The position numbers and the translations under genes are program-made. The notes beneath the pieces are model-generated. The model was given only the letters and a program-made list of their open reading frames with translations. It did no database searches and had not been told where the DNA came from. A stretch of 13,935 nt of DNA, from NCBI GenBank assembly GCA_964532085.1, contig CAZHHH010000079.1, forward strand, positions 1-13,935, written 5' to 3'. This DNA is from CAZHHH01 sp964532085 (GTDB lineage Bacteria; Bacteroidota; Bacteroidia; Bacteroidales; Marinilabiliaceae). Shown here piece after piece: positions 7,125-13,921 of the stretch; the first letter of the stretch is position 1; the number at the start of each line of letters is the position of its first letter.

Positions 7125-7772
7125 GTGAGGAGAAGATCAAAGATTTTTTATTTTTTTATTTTAATATTTATATCTATCACTTTAGGATTTATTGTAAATC
7201 CTGACATGGATGATGCTATTGTTGAAAAATATGAGAAGGTTGAAAACTGGTTTATGCCAGATTCTATTCAAGAGATTCTAACAGTTGTTGCAGAAGCTTT
7301 TCCAGAAATTGAAGATGAGAAAATAATTGTGAAAAATAGTAGTATTAAAACCACAATGAATGTGAGACCTACTATTTTCTCGCTCATTTTTAATAAAAGG
7401 GAGAATAGAAAATATATTTTAAGAATAAATAATTCTGAAAAAGGAGAAAGTGTATTTTATAAAGATGTGCCAGAAGATGCTCGAATAGGATTGCTTGCGC
7501 ACGAAATGATGCATATAGTTGATTTTTCTGAGCGAAGTTTTTGGGGCGTTCTTAAACGAGGTATTCAATATTTATATTTAAAAGGAAAAGCTAAATACGA
7601 ATCTGAAATTGACCAAATGGTAATTGATATTGGATTAGGTGAATATCTACACAGCTGGTCAGATTACGTATTAAATCATTCTGAAGCAACTGAGGATTAT
7701 AAAGATTTTAAAAGGACAATTTATTTGACACCTAATGAAATTGAAGATAGATTAGGATTTGTGCTTGATTAA
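7125..7772 (+). CDS. Membrane-anchored HExxH protein, putative zinc metallopeptidase
   Basis: I do not recognise a named family. The 215-residue protein has a basic N-terminus (MRRRSK), one hydrophobic segment at about 7-24 that should anchor it in the inner membrane with the rest outside the cytoplasm, and then a soluble domain. HEMMH at 126-130, preceded by GLLA, matches the zinc-binding HExxH helix of zincin peptidases. About 30 residues later KYESEIDQM offers E159 or E161 as a third ligand, as gluzincins place a glutamate on a following helix. The start is GTG 7125: the next in-frame Met is residue 28, which would lose the anchor. The gap after the exporter stop is two bases, so the two are almost certainly co-transcribed and perhaps linked in function. 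It ends tail-to-tail with the LutA-like gene. The peptidase role is inferred from the motif. Confidence 0.75.
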   Translation: MRRRSKIFYFFILIFISITLGFIVNPDMDDAIVEKYEKVENWFMPDSIQEILTVVAEAFPEIEDEKIIVKNSSIKTTMNVRPTIFSLIFNKRENRKYILRINNSEKGESVFYKDVPEDARIGLLAHEMMHIVDFSERSFWGVLKRGIQYLYLKGKAKYESEIDQMVIDIGLGEYLHSWSDYVLNHSEATEDYKDFKRTIYLTPNEIEDRLGFVLD

Positions 7773-8497
7773 AAAGAAGCTAAAACAGTTGCTATGTGTG
7801 CTGTTTTTATGGGGATATTATTTTTTTCAATATAGCTATTAATATTTATAAGACACGAAGCCTCTGAACTTACAATATATTCTGCTCCAGTTTGCAATGC
7901 GTTTTCTACTTTTTGTTGAACCATAGCTGTTGAAATGGGTATAAATTTAGTCATAAAAGTACCACCAAAGCCACAACATACATCTCTTTCGTTCATCTCG
8001 GTTAAAGTCAGATTTTTAACTTTGTTTAAAAGTGTACGAGGCTCTTTTTCAATACCATATTCTCTCAATGCAGAGCAACTATCGTGATAGGTTATTCTAT
8101 GTGGAAAAGATGCTCCAAAATCTGTGAATCTCAGATAATTTACTAAATAATCGGTTAATTCTATTATGTTACTTTTTATTTCTGAAAAAGCATCAAGTTT
8201 TTCTTGATTGTTTTCAAAATGTTTTTCATAATGCTTTATAATATATCCAGCACAAGATGCAGATGGGATTATTATCGGCAAATTGTTAGAATATAACTTG
8301 ATAAATTCCTCAGCCATTTTTGCAGAATCTTTCCAATAACCACTGTTAAAATGTGGTTGTCCGCAACAAGTTTGTTCTGGATTAAACTCAACTTTTACAC
8401 CAGCTTTTTCTAAAATTTTTATAGTATCCCAACCTACAGAAGGAAATAACTGATTTATAAAACAAGGAATAAATAAATTTACACTTTTAGTCATCAT
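7769..8497 (-). CDS. LutA/YkgE-type cysteine-rich (CCG-domain) oxidoreductase subunit
   Basis: The 242-residue protein carries two cysteine-rich CCG modules: C12 with TCCGQPHFNSG (C44, C45), and YHDSC with ERDVCCGFGGTF in the second half. The spacing is that of heterodisulfide-reductase subunit B, GlpC and LutA. LutA works with the iron-sulfur protein LutB and with LutC in oxidation of L-lactate to pyruvate. The full LutA/YkgE length (about 240 residues) is present. No lutB or lutC lies in the window. Its start overlaps the msrB stop (ATGA), so it is co-transcribed with and probably translationally coupled to msrB. ATG at 8495-8497 is taken as the start; a second ATG follows directly. I withhold the symbol lutA because the partners are not visible and paralogues serve other redox enzymes. 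Confidence 0.85.
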   Translation of the reverse strand: MMTKSVNLFIPCFINQLFPSVGWDTIKILEKAGVKVEFNPEQTCCGQPHFNSGYWKDSAKMAEEFIKLYSNNLPIIIPSASCAGYIIKHYEKHFENNQEKLDAFSEIKSNIIELTDYLVNYLRFTDFGASFPHRITYHDSCSALREYGIEKEPRTLLNKVKNLTLTEMNERDVCCGFGGTFMTKFIPISTAMVQQKVENALQTGAEYIVSSEASCLININSYIEKNNIPIKTAHIATVLASF

Positions 8498-8865
8498 TTG
8501 CTCTTTTCAAACAGCAAAGATATACTATTGACACAATGTCTTTTGTTTTTTTCTGTAAATTTTTCACCATAAAAAACATGGCCTAAGTGTGCATCGCAAT
8601 TTTTGCAAACTATTTCTGTTCTAATGCCATCAGCATCTGGTTGTTCTTTGACGTTGGATTCAACTTCATCATCAAAAGAGGGCCAACCACATCGTGCATC
8701 AAATTTGTCAGAAGAGTTAAATAGAGGCGTATTACATTGTTTACACAAATATGTTCCCTCCTCATCGTGTAGATTAAATTCTCCTGTAAAAGGCCGTTCT
8801 GTACCTTTATATATTATTATTGACTCTTCAAAGGGTGTTAATTTGTTATATTTCTTTCTTTTCAT
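8494..8865 (-). CDS. msrB: Peptide methionine-R-sulfoxide reductase MsrB
   Basis: MsrB reduces the R epimer of methionine sulfoxide in proteins, repairing oxidative damage with thioredoxin as electron donor. The 123-residue single-domain protein has four zinc cysteines in two CxxC pairs (C41/C44 and C87/C90), the ARCGWPSF core with C59 as the likely resolving cysteine, GHVF at 95-98, and the catalytic C111 in RHCVNS. There is no signal peptide, so it should be cytosolic, and it is not fused to MsrA. It is first in a two-gene operon with the LutA-like protein. A minus-strand TAAATTTG at 8890-8897, 24 bases upstream, could be its -7 box. Confidence 0.96.
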   Translation of the reverse strand: MKRKKYNKLTPFEESIIIYKGTERPFTGEFNLHDEEGTYLCKQCNTPLFNSSDKFDARCGWPSFDDEVESNVKEQPDADGIRTEIVCKNCDAHLGHVFYGEKFTEKNKRHCVNSISLLFEKSK

Positions 8866-9065
8866 AATAAATTATGCTTTAAATAAAAACAAATTTATTT
8901 TCAAAAAGTTTTTTACCACTTTGGAATTATATTCAAATCAATTTAGAATTATTATAAATTAATTACTTTTTTTCAGTAAAAACATAACTTGAGATATTTC
9001 AACTTTTTTATGAATGCTTGTGTTATTGTGGTTTGTACGCTTATTTTTATGATTTAAATAATTCT

Positions 9066-9081
9066 TTATTAGGTTATTAGG
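9066..9081. repeat. Tandem 8-base repeat TTATTAGG x2
   Basis: Two exact adjacent copies of TTATTAGG lie about 40 bases upstream of the proposed etfB -33 element. The position would suit an activator site binding a dimer head-to-tail, but no regulator gene is nearby and chance is possible. Confidence 0.35.
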
Positions 9082-9104
9082 ACATAGAACTCTTTATTTC
9101 AGTG

Positions 9105-9134
9105 TTGTTCACCGCATCTGTTTTATTATATTTG
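9105..9134 (+). promoter_or_regulatory. Candidate promoter of the etfB-etfA-acyl-CoA dehydrogenase operon
   Basis: TATATTTG at 9127-9134 matches the -7 consensus TAnnTTTG. TTG at 9105-9107 (context TGTTG) lies 19 bases upstream, a partial match to the -33 TTTG at normal spacing. The etfB ATG is 41 bases downstream. It is one of the two best promoter candidates in the window by combined match and spacing. Confidence 0.5.
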
Positions 9135-9175
9135 TTTATTAAAATTAAAATAATACAATTTAATATAATTAATTT

Positions 9176-10048
9176 ATGAGTTTACGAATTATAGTTTTAG
9201 CTAAACAGGTCCCTGACACACGCAATGTTGGTAAGGACGCAATGAAAGCTGACGGAACAGTAAATCGTGCTGCTCTTCCTGCAATTTTTAATCCTGAGGA
9301 TTTGAATGCATTAGAGCAAGCTTTACGATTAAAAGACAAGTATAAAGGTAGCACTGTAACTCTTCTAACTATGGGGCCAAGTCGTGCTGCTGATATTATA
9401 AGAGAGGGCCTTTTTAGAGGTGCTGATGAAGGTTATTTATTAACCGATAGAGCATTTGCTGGTTCTGATACATTGGCAACTTCTTATGCACTTTCTTGTG
9501 CTATTAAAAAGATTAAAGAGTATGATCTGATTTTAGCTGGTCGTCAAGCTATTGATGGTGACACAGCTCAAGTTGGACCTCAAGTTGCAGATAAGTTAAA
9601 TATTCCACAAATAACTTATGCTGAGGAGATTTTAAGTGCCGACAAAGGTAAAATGAAGATTAGACGCAGGTTAGAGCGTGGTGTAGAGTTGGTTGAAGTG
9701 CCAATGCCTTGCGTGGTTACTGTAAATGGCTCGGCTGCACCGTGTCGCCCTCGTTCTGCAAAATTATTGATGAAGTATAAACACGCTAGAACATTGACAG
9801 AGTGTCAAACACAAGCTGATGATTACTTGACTTTAAGTCAAGAAAGAACTTATCTAAATATACAAGAGTGGGGTGTTAATGATGTAGAGACAAAACCAGA
9901 ATTATTAGGTTTAAAAGGGTCTCCCACAAAAGTGAAATCTATTGAAAATGTAGTGTTTCAAGCAAAAGAATCTAAGCTTTTAACTTCGTCTGACGAAGAT
10001 ATTGAAGAGATGATTCAAGAGCTTATTCTTAATCACACAATAGGTTAA
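9176..10048 (+). CDS. etfB: Electron transfer flavoprotein, beta subunit
   Basis: EtfB pairs with EtfA to form a soluble heterodimeric flavoprotein that exchanges electrons with acyl-CoA dehydrogenases. The 290-residue chain has the family N-terminus (IVLAKQVPDT), a segment LLTDRAFAGSDTLATS at 88-103, AGRQAIDGDTAQVGPQ at about 121-136, and LGLKGSPTKV at 244-253. From memory of the family, these segments resemble EtfB from clostridial butyryl-CoA dehydrogenase complexes, which carry a second FAD and can bifurcate electrons from NADH, more than EtfB from mitochondria, which carries AMP. That is a similarity judgement, not a demonstrated cofactor. It is about 30 residues longer than a typical mitochondrial-type EtfB (about 255-260 residues). 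It is the first gene of the operon, 37 bases before etfA. Confidence 0.95.
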   Translation: MSLRIIVLAKQVPDTRNVGKDAMKADGTVNRAALPAIFNPEDLNALEQALRLKDKYKGSTVTLLTMGPSRAADIIREGLFRGADEGYLLTDRAFAGSDTLATSYALSCAIKKIKEYDLILAGRQAIDGDTAQVGPQVADKLNIPQITYAEEILSADKGKMKIRRRLERGVELVEVPMPCVVTVNGSAAPCRPRSAKLLMKYKHARTLTECQTQADDYLTLSQERTYLNIQEWGVNDVETKPELLGLKGSPTKVKSIENVVFQAKESKLLTSSDEDIEEMIQELILNHTIG

Positions 10049-10085
10049 TAATTGATTTATCTACATTTTTAAAAAAGAAGAAATT

Positions 10086-11105
10086 ATGAATAGCGTTTTT
10101 GTAATATGCGAAATAGATGAAGGAAAAGTTGCCGATGTAAGTCTTGAATTACTTACAAAAGGTCGTTCCTTAGCAAATAGCTTAAAATGTAAATTAGAAG
10201 CTGTAGTATTAGGGCATAAATTAAAAGATATTGAAAAACAGATTCTGCCTTACGGTGCAGATGTGATTCATATTGGTGATGATGCTAGATTAGCACCATA
10301 CACAACTTTACCTCACACGGCTGTAATAACTGGACTTTTTGAGGAGGTGAAACCGCAAATTGGACTTTTAGGTGCAACAACAATGGGGCGTGATTTAGGA
10401 CCTCGTGTTTCATCAGCCCTAAATAGCGGATTAACAGCTGACTGTACTGCATTGGAAATTGGAGACCACGAAGAAAGAAGATCTGGCAAGGTTTATAAAG
10501 ATTTATTATATCAAATTAGACCAGCCTTTGGAGGTAATATCGTTGCTACAATTATAAATCCTGACTGTCGTCCTCAAATGGCTACTGTTCGTGAGGGGGT
10601 TATGAAAAAAGAAGTTTACGATGTGAACCATAAAGGAGAGGTTAACAATATCGATGTAAATAAATATATCAAACCTGAGGATACCGTAGTTAAAATTATC
10701 GAGCGACATATTGAAAAAAATAGAGTAAATATTACCAACTCTTCAATAATTGTTGCAGGTGGCTATGGAATGGGCTCTAAAGATAACTTTGACTTACTGT
10801 ATGAGTTGGCTGACTTATTAGGCGGCGAAGTTGGTGCTTCAAGGGCAGCAATTGATGCTGGATATGCTGATGCCAATAGACAAATTGGGCAAACAGGAGT
10901 TACTGTTAGACCTAAGTTATACATCGCTTGTGGAATTTCAGGACAGATACAGCATACTGCCGGAATGGAAGAGTCTGCAATGATAATAGCTGTTAATACG
11001 GATAAAAATGCACCTATTAATAGAATAGCTGATTATGTTATTAATGGAGATGCAGCTGAGGTTATCCCAAAAATGATAAAATATTATCAAAAGAACAGTA
11101 AATAG
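10086..11105 (+). CDS. etfA: Electron transfer flavoprotein, alpha subunit
   Basis: EtfA carries the FAD of the Etf heterodimer on a mobile C-terminal domain. The 339-residue protein has the N-terminal alpha/beta domain (about 1-200) and the FAD domain (about 215-335), with GASRAAIDAGY, then the alpha-subunit signature LYIACGISGQIQHTAGM from L278, and a downstream IIAVNTDKNAPI. These residues contact the flavin and define the family. There is no N-terminal ferredoxin-like extension. The gene lies between etfB and the dehydrogenase on the same strand with short gaps, so all three subunits should be made together and EtfAB is the likely redox partner of that dehydrogenase. Confidence 0.96.
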   Translation: MNSVFVICEIDEGKVADVSLELLTKGRSLANSLKCKLEAVVLGHKLKDIEKQILPYGADVIHIGDDARLAPYTTLPHTAVITGLFEEVKPQIGLLGATTMGRDLGPRVSSALNSGLTADCTALEIGDHEERRSGKVYKDLLYQIRPAFGGNIVATIINPDCRPQMATVREGVMKKEVYDVNHKGEVNNIDVNKYIKPEDTVVKIIERHIEKNRVNITNSSIIVAGGYGMGSKDNFDLLYELADLLGGEVGASRAAIDAGYADANRQIGQTGVTVRPKLYIACGISGQIQHTAGMEESAMIIAVNTDKNAPINRIADYVINGDAAEVIPKMIKYYQKNSK

Positions 11106-11129
11106 AGTTTATAAAATTGTTTTACCATT

Positions 11130-11158
11130 TAATCCGTATGGATTATATTATAATATAA
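11130..11158. repeat. Two adjacent palindromes before the acyl-CoA dehydrogenase start
   Basis: TAATCC (11130-11135) and GGATTA (11140-11145) flank GTAT as a perfect 6-base inverted repeat. Overlapping its end, TTATATTATAATATAA (11143-11158) is a perfect 16-base palindrome ending four bases before the ATG at 11163. Both could form weak hairpins in the mRNA leader of the dehydrogenase. The second is pure A/T and could be chance. Confidence 0.4.
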
Positions 11159-11162
11159 AAAA

Positions 11163-12872
11163 ATGGCAAATTTTTTCACAGATAATGAAGATCTTCTATT
11201 TCATTTGCAACATCCGCTAATGAAGAAAATTGTTGCTCTTAAAGAGCGTAATTTTGAAGATAAAGATAAATATGAATATGCACCAGTAGATTTTGAAGAT
11301 GCAATGGATAGTTACGAAAAAGTGCTTGAAATTGTGGGTGAAATTTGTGGTGATATAGTTGCGCCAAATGCTGAAAGTGTTGATGTTGAAGGTCCAACTA
11401 TTGTTGATAATGAGGTGGTATATGCCAAAGGTACTCAAGAAAATATAGACGCTTTAGTTAAAGCTGGTTTAATGGGTATGACTCTGCCAAGAAAGTATGA
11501 GGGGCTAAATTTTTCAATCGTTCCATATATAATGGCGGCTGATATTGTCTCACGTGCAGATGCTGGTTTTGTTAACATTTGGGGTTTGCAAGATTGTGCT
11601 GAAACAATTAACGAGTTTGCATCTGAAGATCAAAAAGCTAGATTTTTACCACGTATAGCTAACGGCGAAACTGCAGCTATGGACTTAACTGAGCCAGATG
11701 CAGGGTCAGACTTGCAAGCTGTTCAATTAAAGGCTACTCTAAACGAAGAGAATGGAAAATGGTATCTAAATGGTGTTAAGAGATTTATTACCAATGGAGA
11801 TGCTCATATTTCATTAGTGCTTGCTAGAAGTGAAGAGGGAACTTCTGATGGTCGTGGTTTATCAATGTTTATCTATGATAGAAATCACAAGTCTGTAATA
11901 ATAAGACGACTTGAGAATAAAATGGGAATTATTGGTTCACCAACTTGTGAGCTAGTATTTAAAAATGCACCTGCCGAATTGGTAGGAGATAGGAGATTAG
12001 GACTTATCAAGTACGTTATGGCTCTTATGAATGGTGCTCGTTTAGGAATTGGTGCACAGTCTGTTGGACTTTCTGAAGCTGCCTATAGAGAAGCTGTTGA
12101 TTATGCTAATGAAAGAAAGCAGTTCGGAAAAGCTATAATTGAATTTCCAGCTGTTTATGAGTTGCTTGCTATGATGAAAGCAAAGCTTGATGCTTCAAGA
12201 ACTTTGTTATACGAAACTTCAAGATATGTAGATGTTTATAAGGCATATATGCATATTGGAAATGAAAGACAGCTAACAAAAGAGGAGCGAAATGATATGA
12301 GATATTATCAAAGATTGGCAGACTTTTTTACACCTTTGTTGAAAGGTATGACAAGTGAATATTCCAATCAAATAGCGTATGATTCTTTGCAAATTCATGG
12401 TGGAAGTGGATTTATGAAAGATTATCCAATTGAGAGAATCTATCGTGATGCAAGAATTACAACTATCTATGAGGGAACAACTCAACTTCAGGTAGTTGCT
12501 GCAATTAGAGGTGTTACAACTGGTGGATTCTTAAATAGAATTAGAGAGTTTGAAGAGATGACTCTAAAACCAGAATTACATTCATATAGAAGAACTCTAA
12601 TTGGAATGACTGAAGAGTATGAAAAAGCAGTTAATCAAGTTGTGAAAGTGAAAGATAATGAATACTTAGATTTTCATGCAAGAAGATTAGTTGAGATGGC
12701 TGGCCATATTATTATGGGGTATTTACTTCTACTTGACACAGAGAGAGATGAGAGGTATAGACGTTCTGCAGAGATATTTATACGTATGGGGCGTTCTGAA
12801 AATAGAGCAAGAGCTGAGTATATTTCTAATTTCTCAATTGATGATTTGGGATATTTTAAACCAGAAATTTAA
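11163..12872 (+). CDS. Acyl-CoA dehydrogenase, large (569-residue) type
   Basis: This FAD enzyme introduces (or, in reverse, reduces) the C2-C3 double bond of acyl-CoA thioesters and passes electrons to Etf. Acyl-CoA dehydrogenase signature 1 is at 173-185 (MDLTEPDAGSDLQ). Signature 2 begins at QIHGGSGF (from residue 410) and runs into IYEGTTQLQ, whose E437 corresponds to the catalytic base of medium-chain dehydrogenase (Glu376). The usual fold ends near residue 450; the extra helical C-terminal part of about 120 residues is shared with long ACAD types and many Bacteroidota homologues. Catalytic residues are intact. It directly follows etfBA in the same operon. The chain-length preference and the direction (beta-oxidation or crotonyl-CoA reduction in butyrate formation) cannot be read from sequence alone. 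No thiolase, hydratase or CoA-transferase gene is in the window. Confidence 0.93.
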   Translation: MANFFTDNEDLLFHLQHPLMKKIVALKERNFEDKDKYEYAPVDFEDAMDSYEKVLEIVGEICGDIVAPNAESVDVEGPTIVDNEVVYAKGTQENIDALVKAGLMGMTLPRKYEGLNFSIVPYIMAADIVSRADAGFVNIWGLQDCAETINEFASEDQKARFLPRIANGETAAMDLTEPDAGSDLQAVQLKATLNEENGKWYLNGVKRFITNGDAHISLVLARSEEGTSDGRGLSMFIYDRNHKSVIIRRLENKMGIIGSPTCELVFKNAPAELVGDRRLGLIKYVMALMNGARLGIGAQSVGLSEAAYREAVDYANERKQFGKAIIEFPAVYELLAMMKAKLDASRTLLYETSRYVDVYKAYMHIGNERQLTKEERNDMRYYQRLADFFTPLLKGMTSEYSNQIAYDSLQIHGGSGFMKDYPIERIYRDARITTIYEGTTQLQVVAAIRGVTTGGFLNRIREFEEMTLKPELHSYRRTLIGMTEEYEKAVNQVVKVKDNEYLDFHARRLVEMAGHIIMGYLLLLDTERDERYRRSAEIFIRMGRSENRARAEYISNFSIDDLGYFKPEI

Positions 12873-12961
12873 TATATAGTTTGTAATTATTGTTAAATAA
12901 TTATAAGTCTGCTGAGAAAATATTAATTGTCCTACTATTCATTTAATCAAATTATTTATTT

Positions 12962-13177
12962 ATGAAAAATTTATTATTATTATTTGCTTTAGTATCATTC
13001 CTGTTTGTAGGATGCGCTGGTAGCGGTACAGCTAATAAACCTGCTGAAAAAGCAGAAGAAATCATTGAAAATGAAGTTGAAGCTATTGAGGAAGTAGCCG
13101 AAGATGTTACTGACGCAGTAGAAACAGAAGAGGTTTTTGATGCTGAAGAACAAGATGCTGAAGAAACTGAAGAGTAA
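12962..13177 (+). CDS. Small glutamate-rich lipoprotein
   Basis: This 71-residue hypothetical protein has a clear lipoprotein signal: MK, a hydrophobic stretch (residues 4-16), and a lipobox FVGC with the lipidated cysteine at residue 18. The mature 54 residues hold 18 Glu and 4 Asp against two Lys, with many Ala and Val, so the tail is strongly acidic and either disordered or a single amphipathic helix. After lipidation it should sit on a periplasmic or outer membrane face. It stands alone, 89 bases after the dehydrogenase and closed by its own terminator. No promoter box is clear. The function is unknown. Small acidic lipoproteins of this kind are often poorly conserved, so lack of homologues would not argue against the gene. 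Confidence 0.75.
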   Translation: MKNLLLLFALVSFLFVGCAGSGTANKPAEKAEEIIENEVEAIEEVAEDVTDAVETEEVFDAEEQDAEETEE

Positions 13178-13197
13178 TTTCAGTTTAAATGATTTAT

Positions 13198-13231
13198 AAT
13201 AAAGGCTACTCTAATAGGGGTAGTCTTTATT
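13198..13231. terminator. Bidirectional hairpin terminator
   Basis: AATAAAGGCTACTC (13198-13211) pairs along all 14 positions with GGGTAGTCTTTATT (13218-13231), with two G-T wobbles, around a TAATAG loop. T-rich sequence follows on the plus strand and A/T on the other. It lies 20 bases after the lipoprotein stop and abuts the stop codon of the converging kinase-like gene, so it can end both transcripts. Confidence 0.8.
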
Positions 13232-13921
13232 TTATAACATTTTTTTCGATTTTGCCAGTTGAACTATTGTTTCTGCTATCTCTGTGCAAGATAATTTAGA
13301 GCAATTGAAATTTACATCAATATATTGAGATTTATCATAATTTTTATCAAAAAAATATTTAAAATCTCTTCGCCTTTTATCCATCTCTAATATAATTTTT
13401 CTTGCTTCTGATTGATGAATTTTATCTTTTTTACTTAATTTATTAATGCGCCAATCCAATGGTGCAGAAAGTTTTATATGTAGCGAGTTTTTGAAGTTTC
13501 TAGTAATATACTCAGAAGCTCTTCCTACAATTATAATGTTACCTTTTTGCGCAGTTAGATATATTAGTTTAGCTATTGTGTTTTTAATTTTTACATCACT
13601 TGGATAAAAATCATTTGAAAAAAATAGAATTGTTTTTTCAATAAAACTACGCTCTTTGTATTTGGTTAAATCATTAATTAATTCTTCTGATAATTTAAGC
13701 TCTTTAGCAGCTTTAGCAATAATATCTTTACTAATCCAACTCCAAGATTTATCAATATCAAGTTTTGACATTTTCTCACTTAGTATATTAGCTATTTTAG
13801 GAGCATTACAGCCATGATCACGTGATATTGTGATAATGGGATTTGGTTTTCCCTCAAAAATTAGATTTGTCCTGAGGTCGAATTTTTTATCTTCGATATA
13901 GCTTAAAAGTATCTGTTTCAT
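13232..13921 (-). CDS. Cytidylate kinase-like family protein
   Basis: The 229-residue protein resembles the cytidylate kinase-like P-loop family common in Bacteroidota and Firmicutes. The N-terminal strand-loop ITISRDHGCNAPKIA (about 30-44) sits where homologues carry ISREFGSGG, and IIIVGRAS (about 129-136) matches the IIGRGA segment. DKRRRDFKYFF (181-191) resembles the Arg-rich lid that contacts phosphates. The usual glycine-rich loop is altered: GSGG is replaced by GCNA and no GK[ST] occurs, so nucleotide binding may be weak or differ in detail. It is not the housekeeping Cmk, whose P-loop is canonical. Apparently complete, with the ATG 14 bases from the window edge; its upstream region is not visible. 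The substrate is unknown. Confidence 0.8.
   Translation of the reverse strand: MKQILLSYIEDKKFDLRTNLIFEGKPNPIITISRDHGCNAPKIANILSEKMSKLDIDKSWSWISKDIIAKAAKELKLSEELINDLTKYKERSFIEKTILFFSNDFYPSDVKIKNTIAKLIYLTAQKGNIIIVGRASEYITRNFKNSLHIKLSAPLDWRINKLSKKDKIHQSEARKIILEMDKRRRDFKYFFDKNYDKSQYIDVNFNCSKLSCTEIAETIVQLAKSKKML

Larger units (their letters stand above)
8866..9175. other. Intergenic region between msrB and etfB (310 bases)
   Basis: This AT-rich gap lies between two divergent genes, and I find no credible small gene or structured RNA in it. It holds a possible msrB -7 box on the minus strand (TAAATTTG, 8890-8897), a perfect tandem copy of TTATTAGG (9066-9081), and the etfB promoter candidate (9105-9134). 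If that promoter is right, the etfB leader is only about 35 bases, too short for a riboswitch. Confidence 0.6.

Noticed and set aside
8603..8962. Open frame on the plus strand opposite msrB
   Set aside because: It lies antisense to a confidently assigned msrB and has no recognisable domain; a shadow of the real gene.
8866..9175. Possible riboswitch or small RNA upstream of etfB
   Set aside because: No stable paired structure seen, and the best promoter leaves only about 35 bases of leader.
12691..12879. Open frame inside the 3' end of the dehydrogenase gene
   Set aside because: Wrong frame of a well-supported CDS, with no independent signal.
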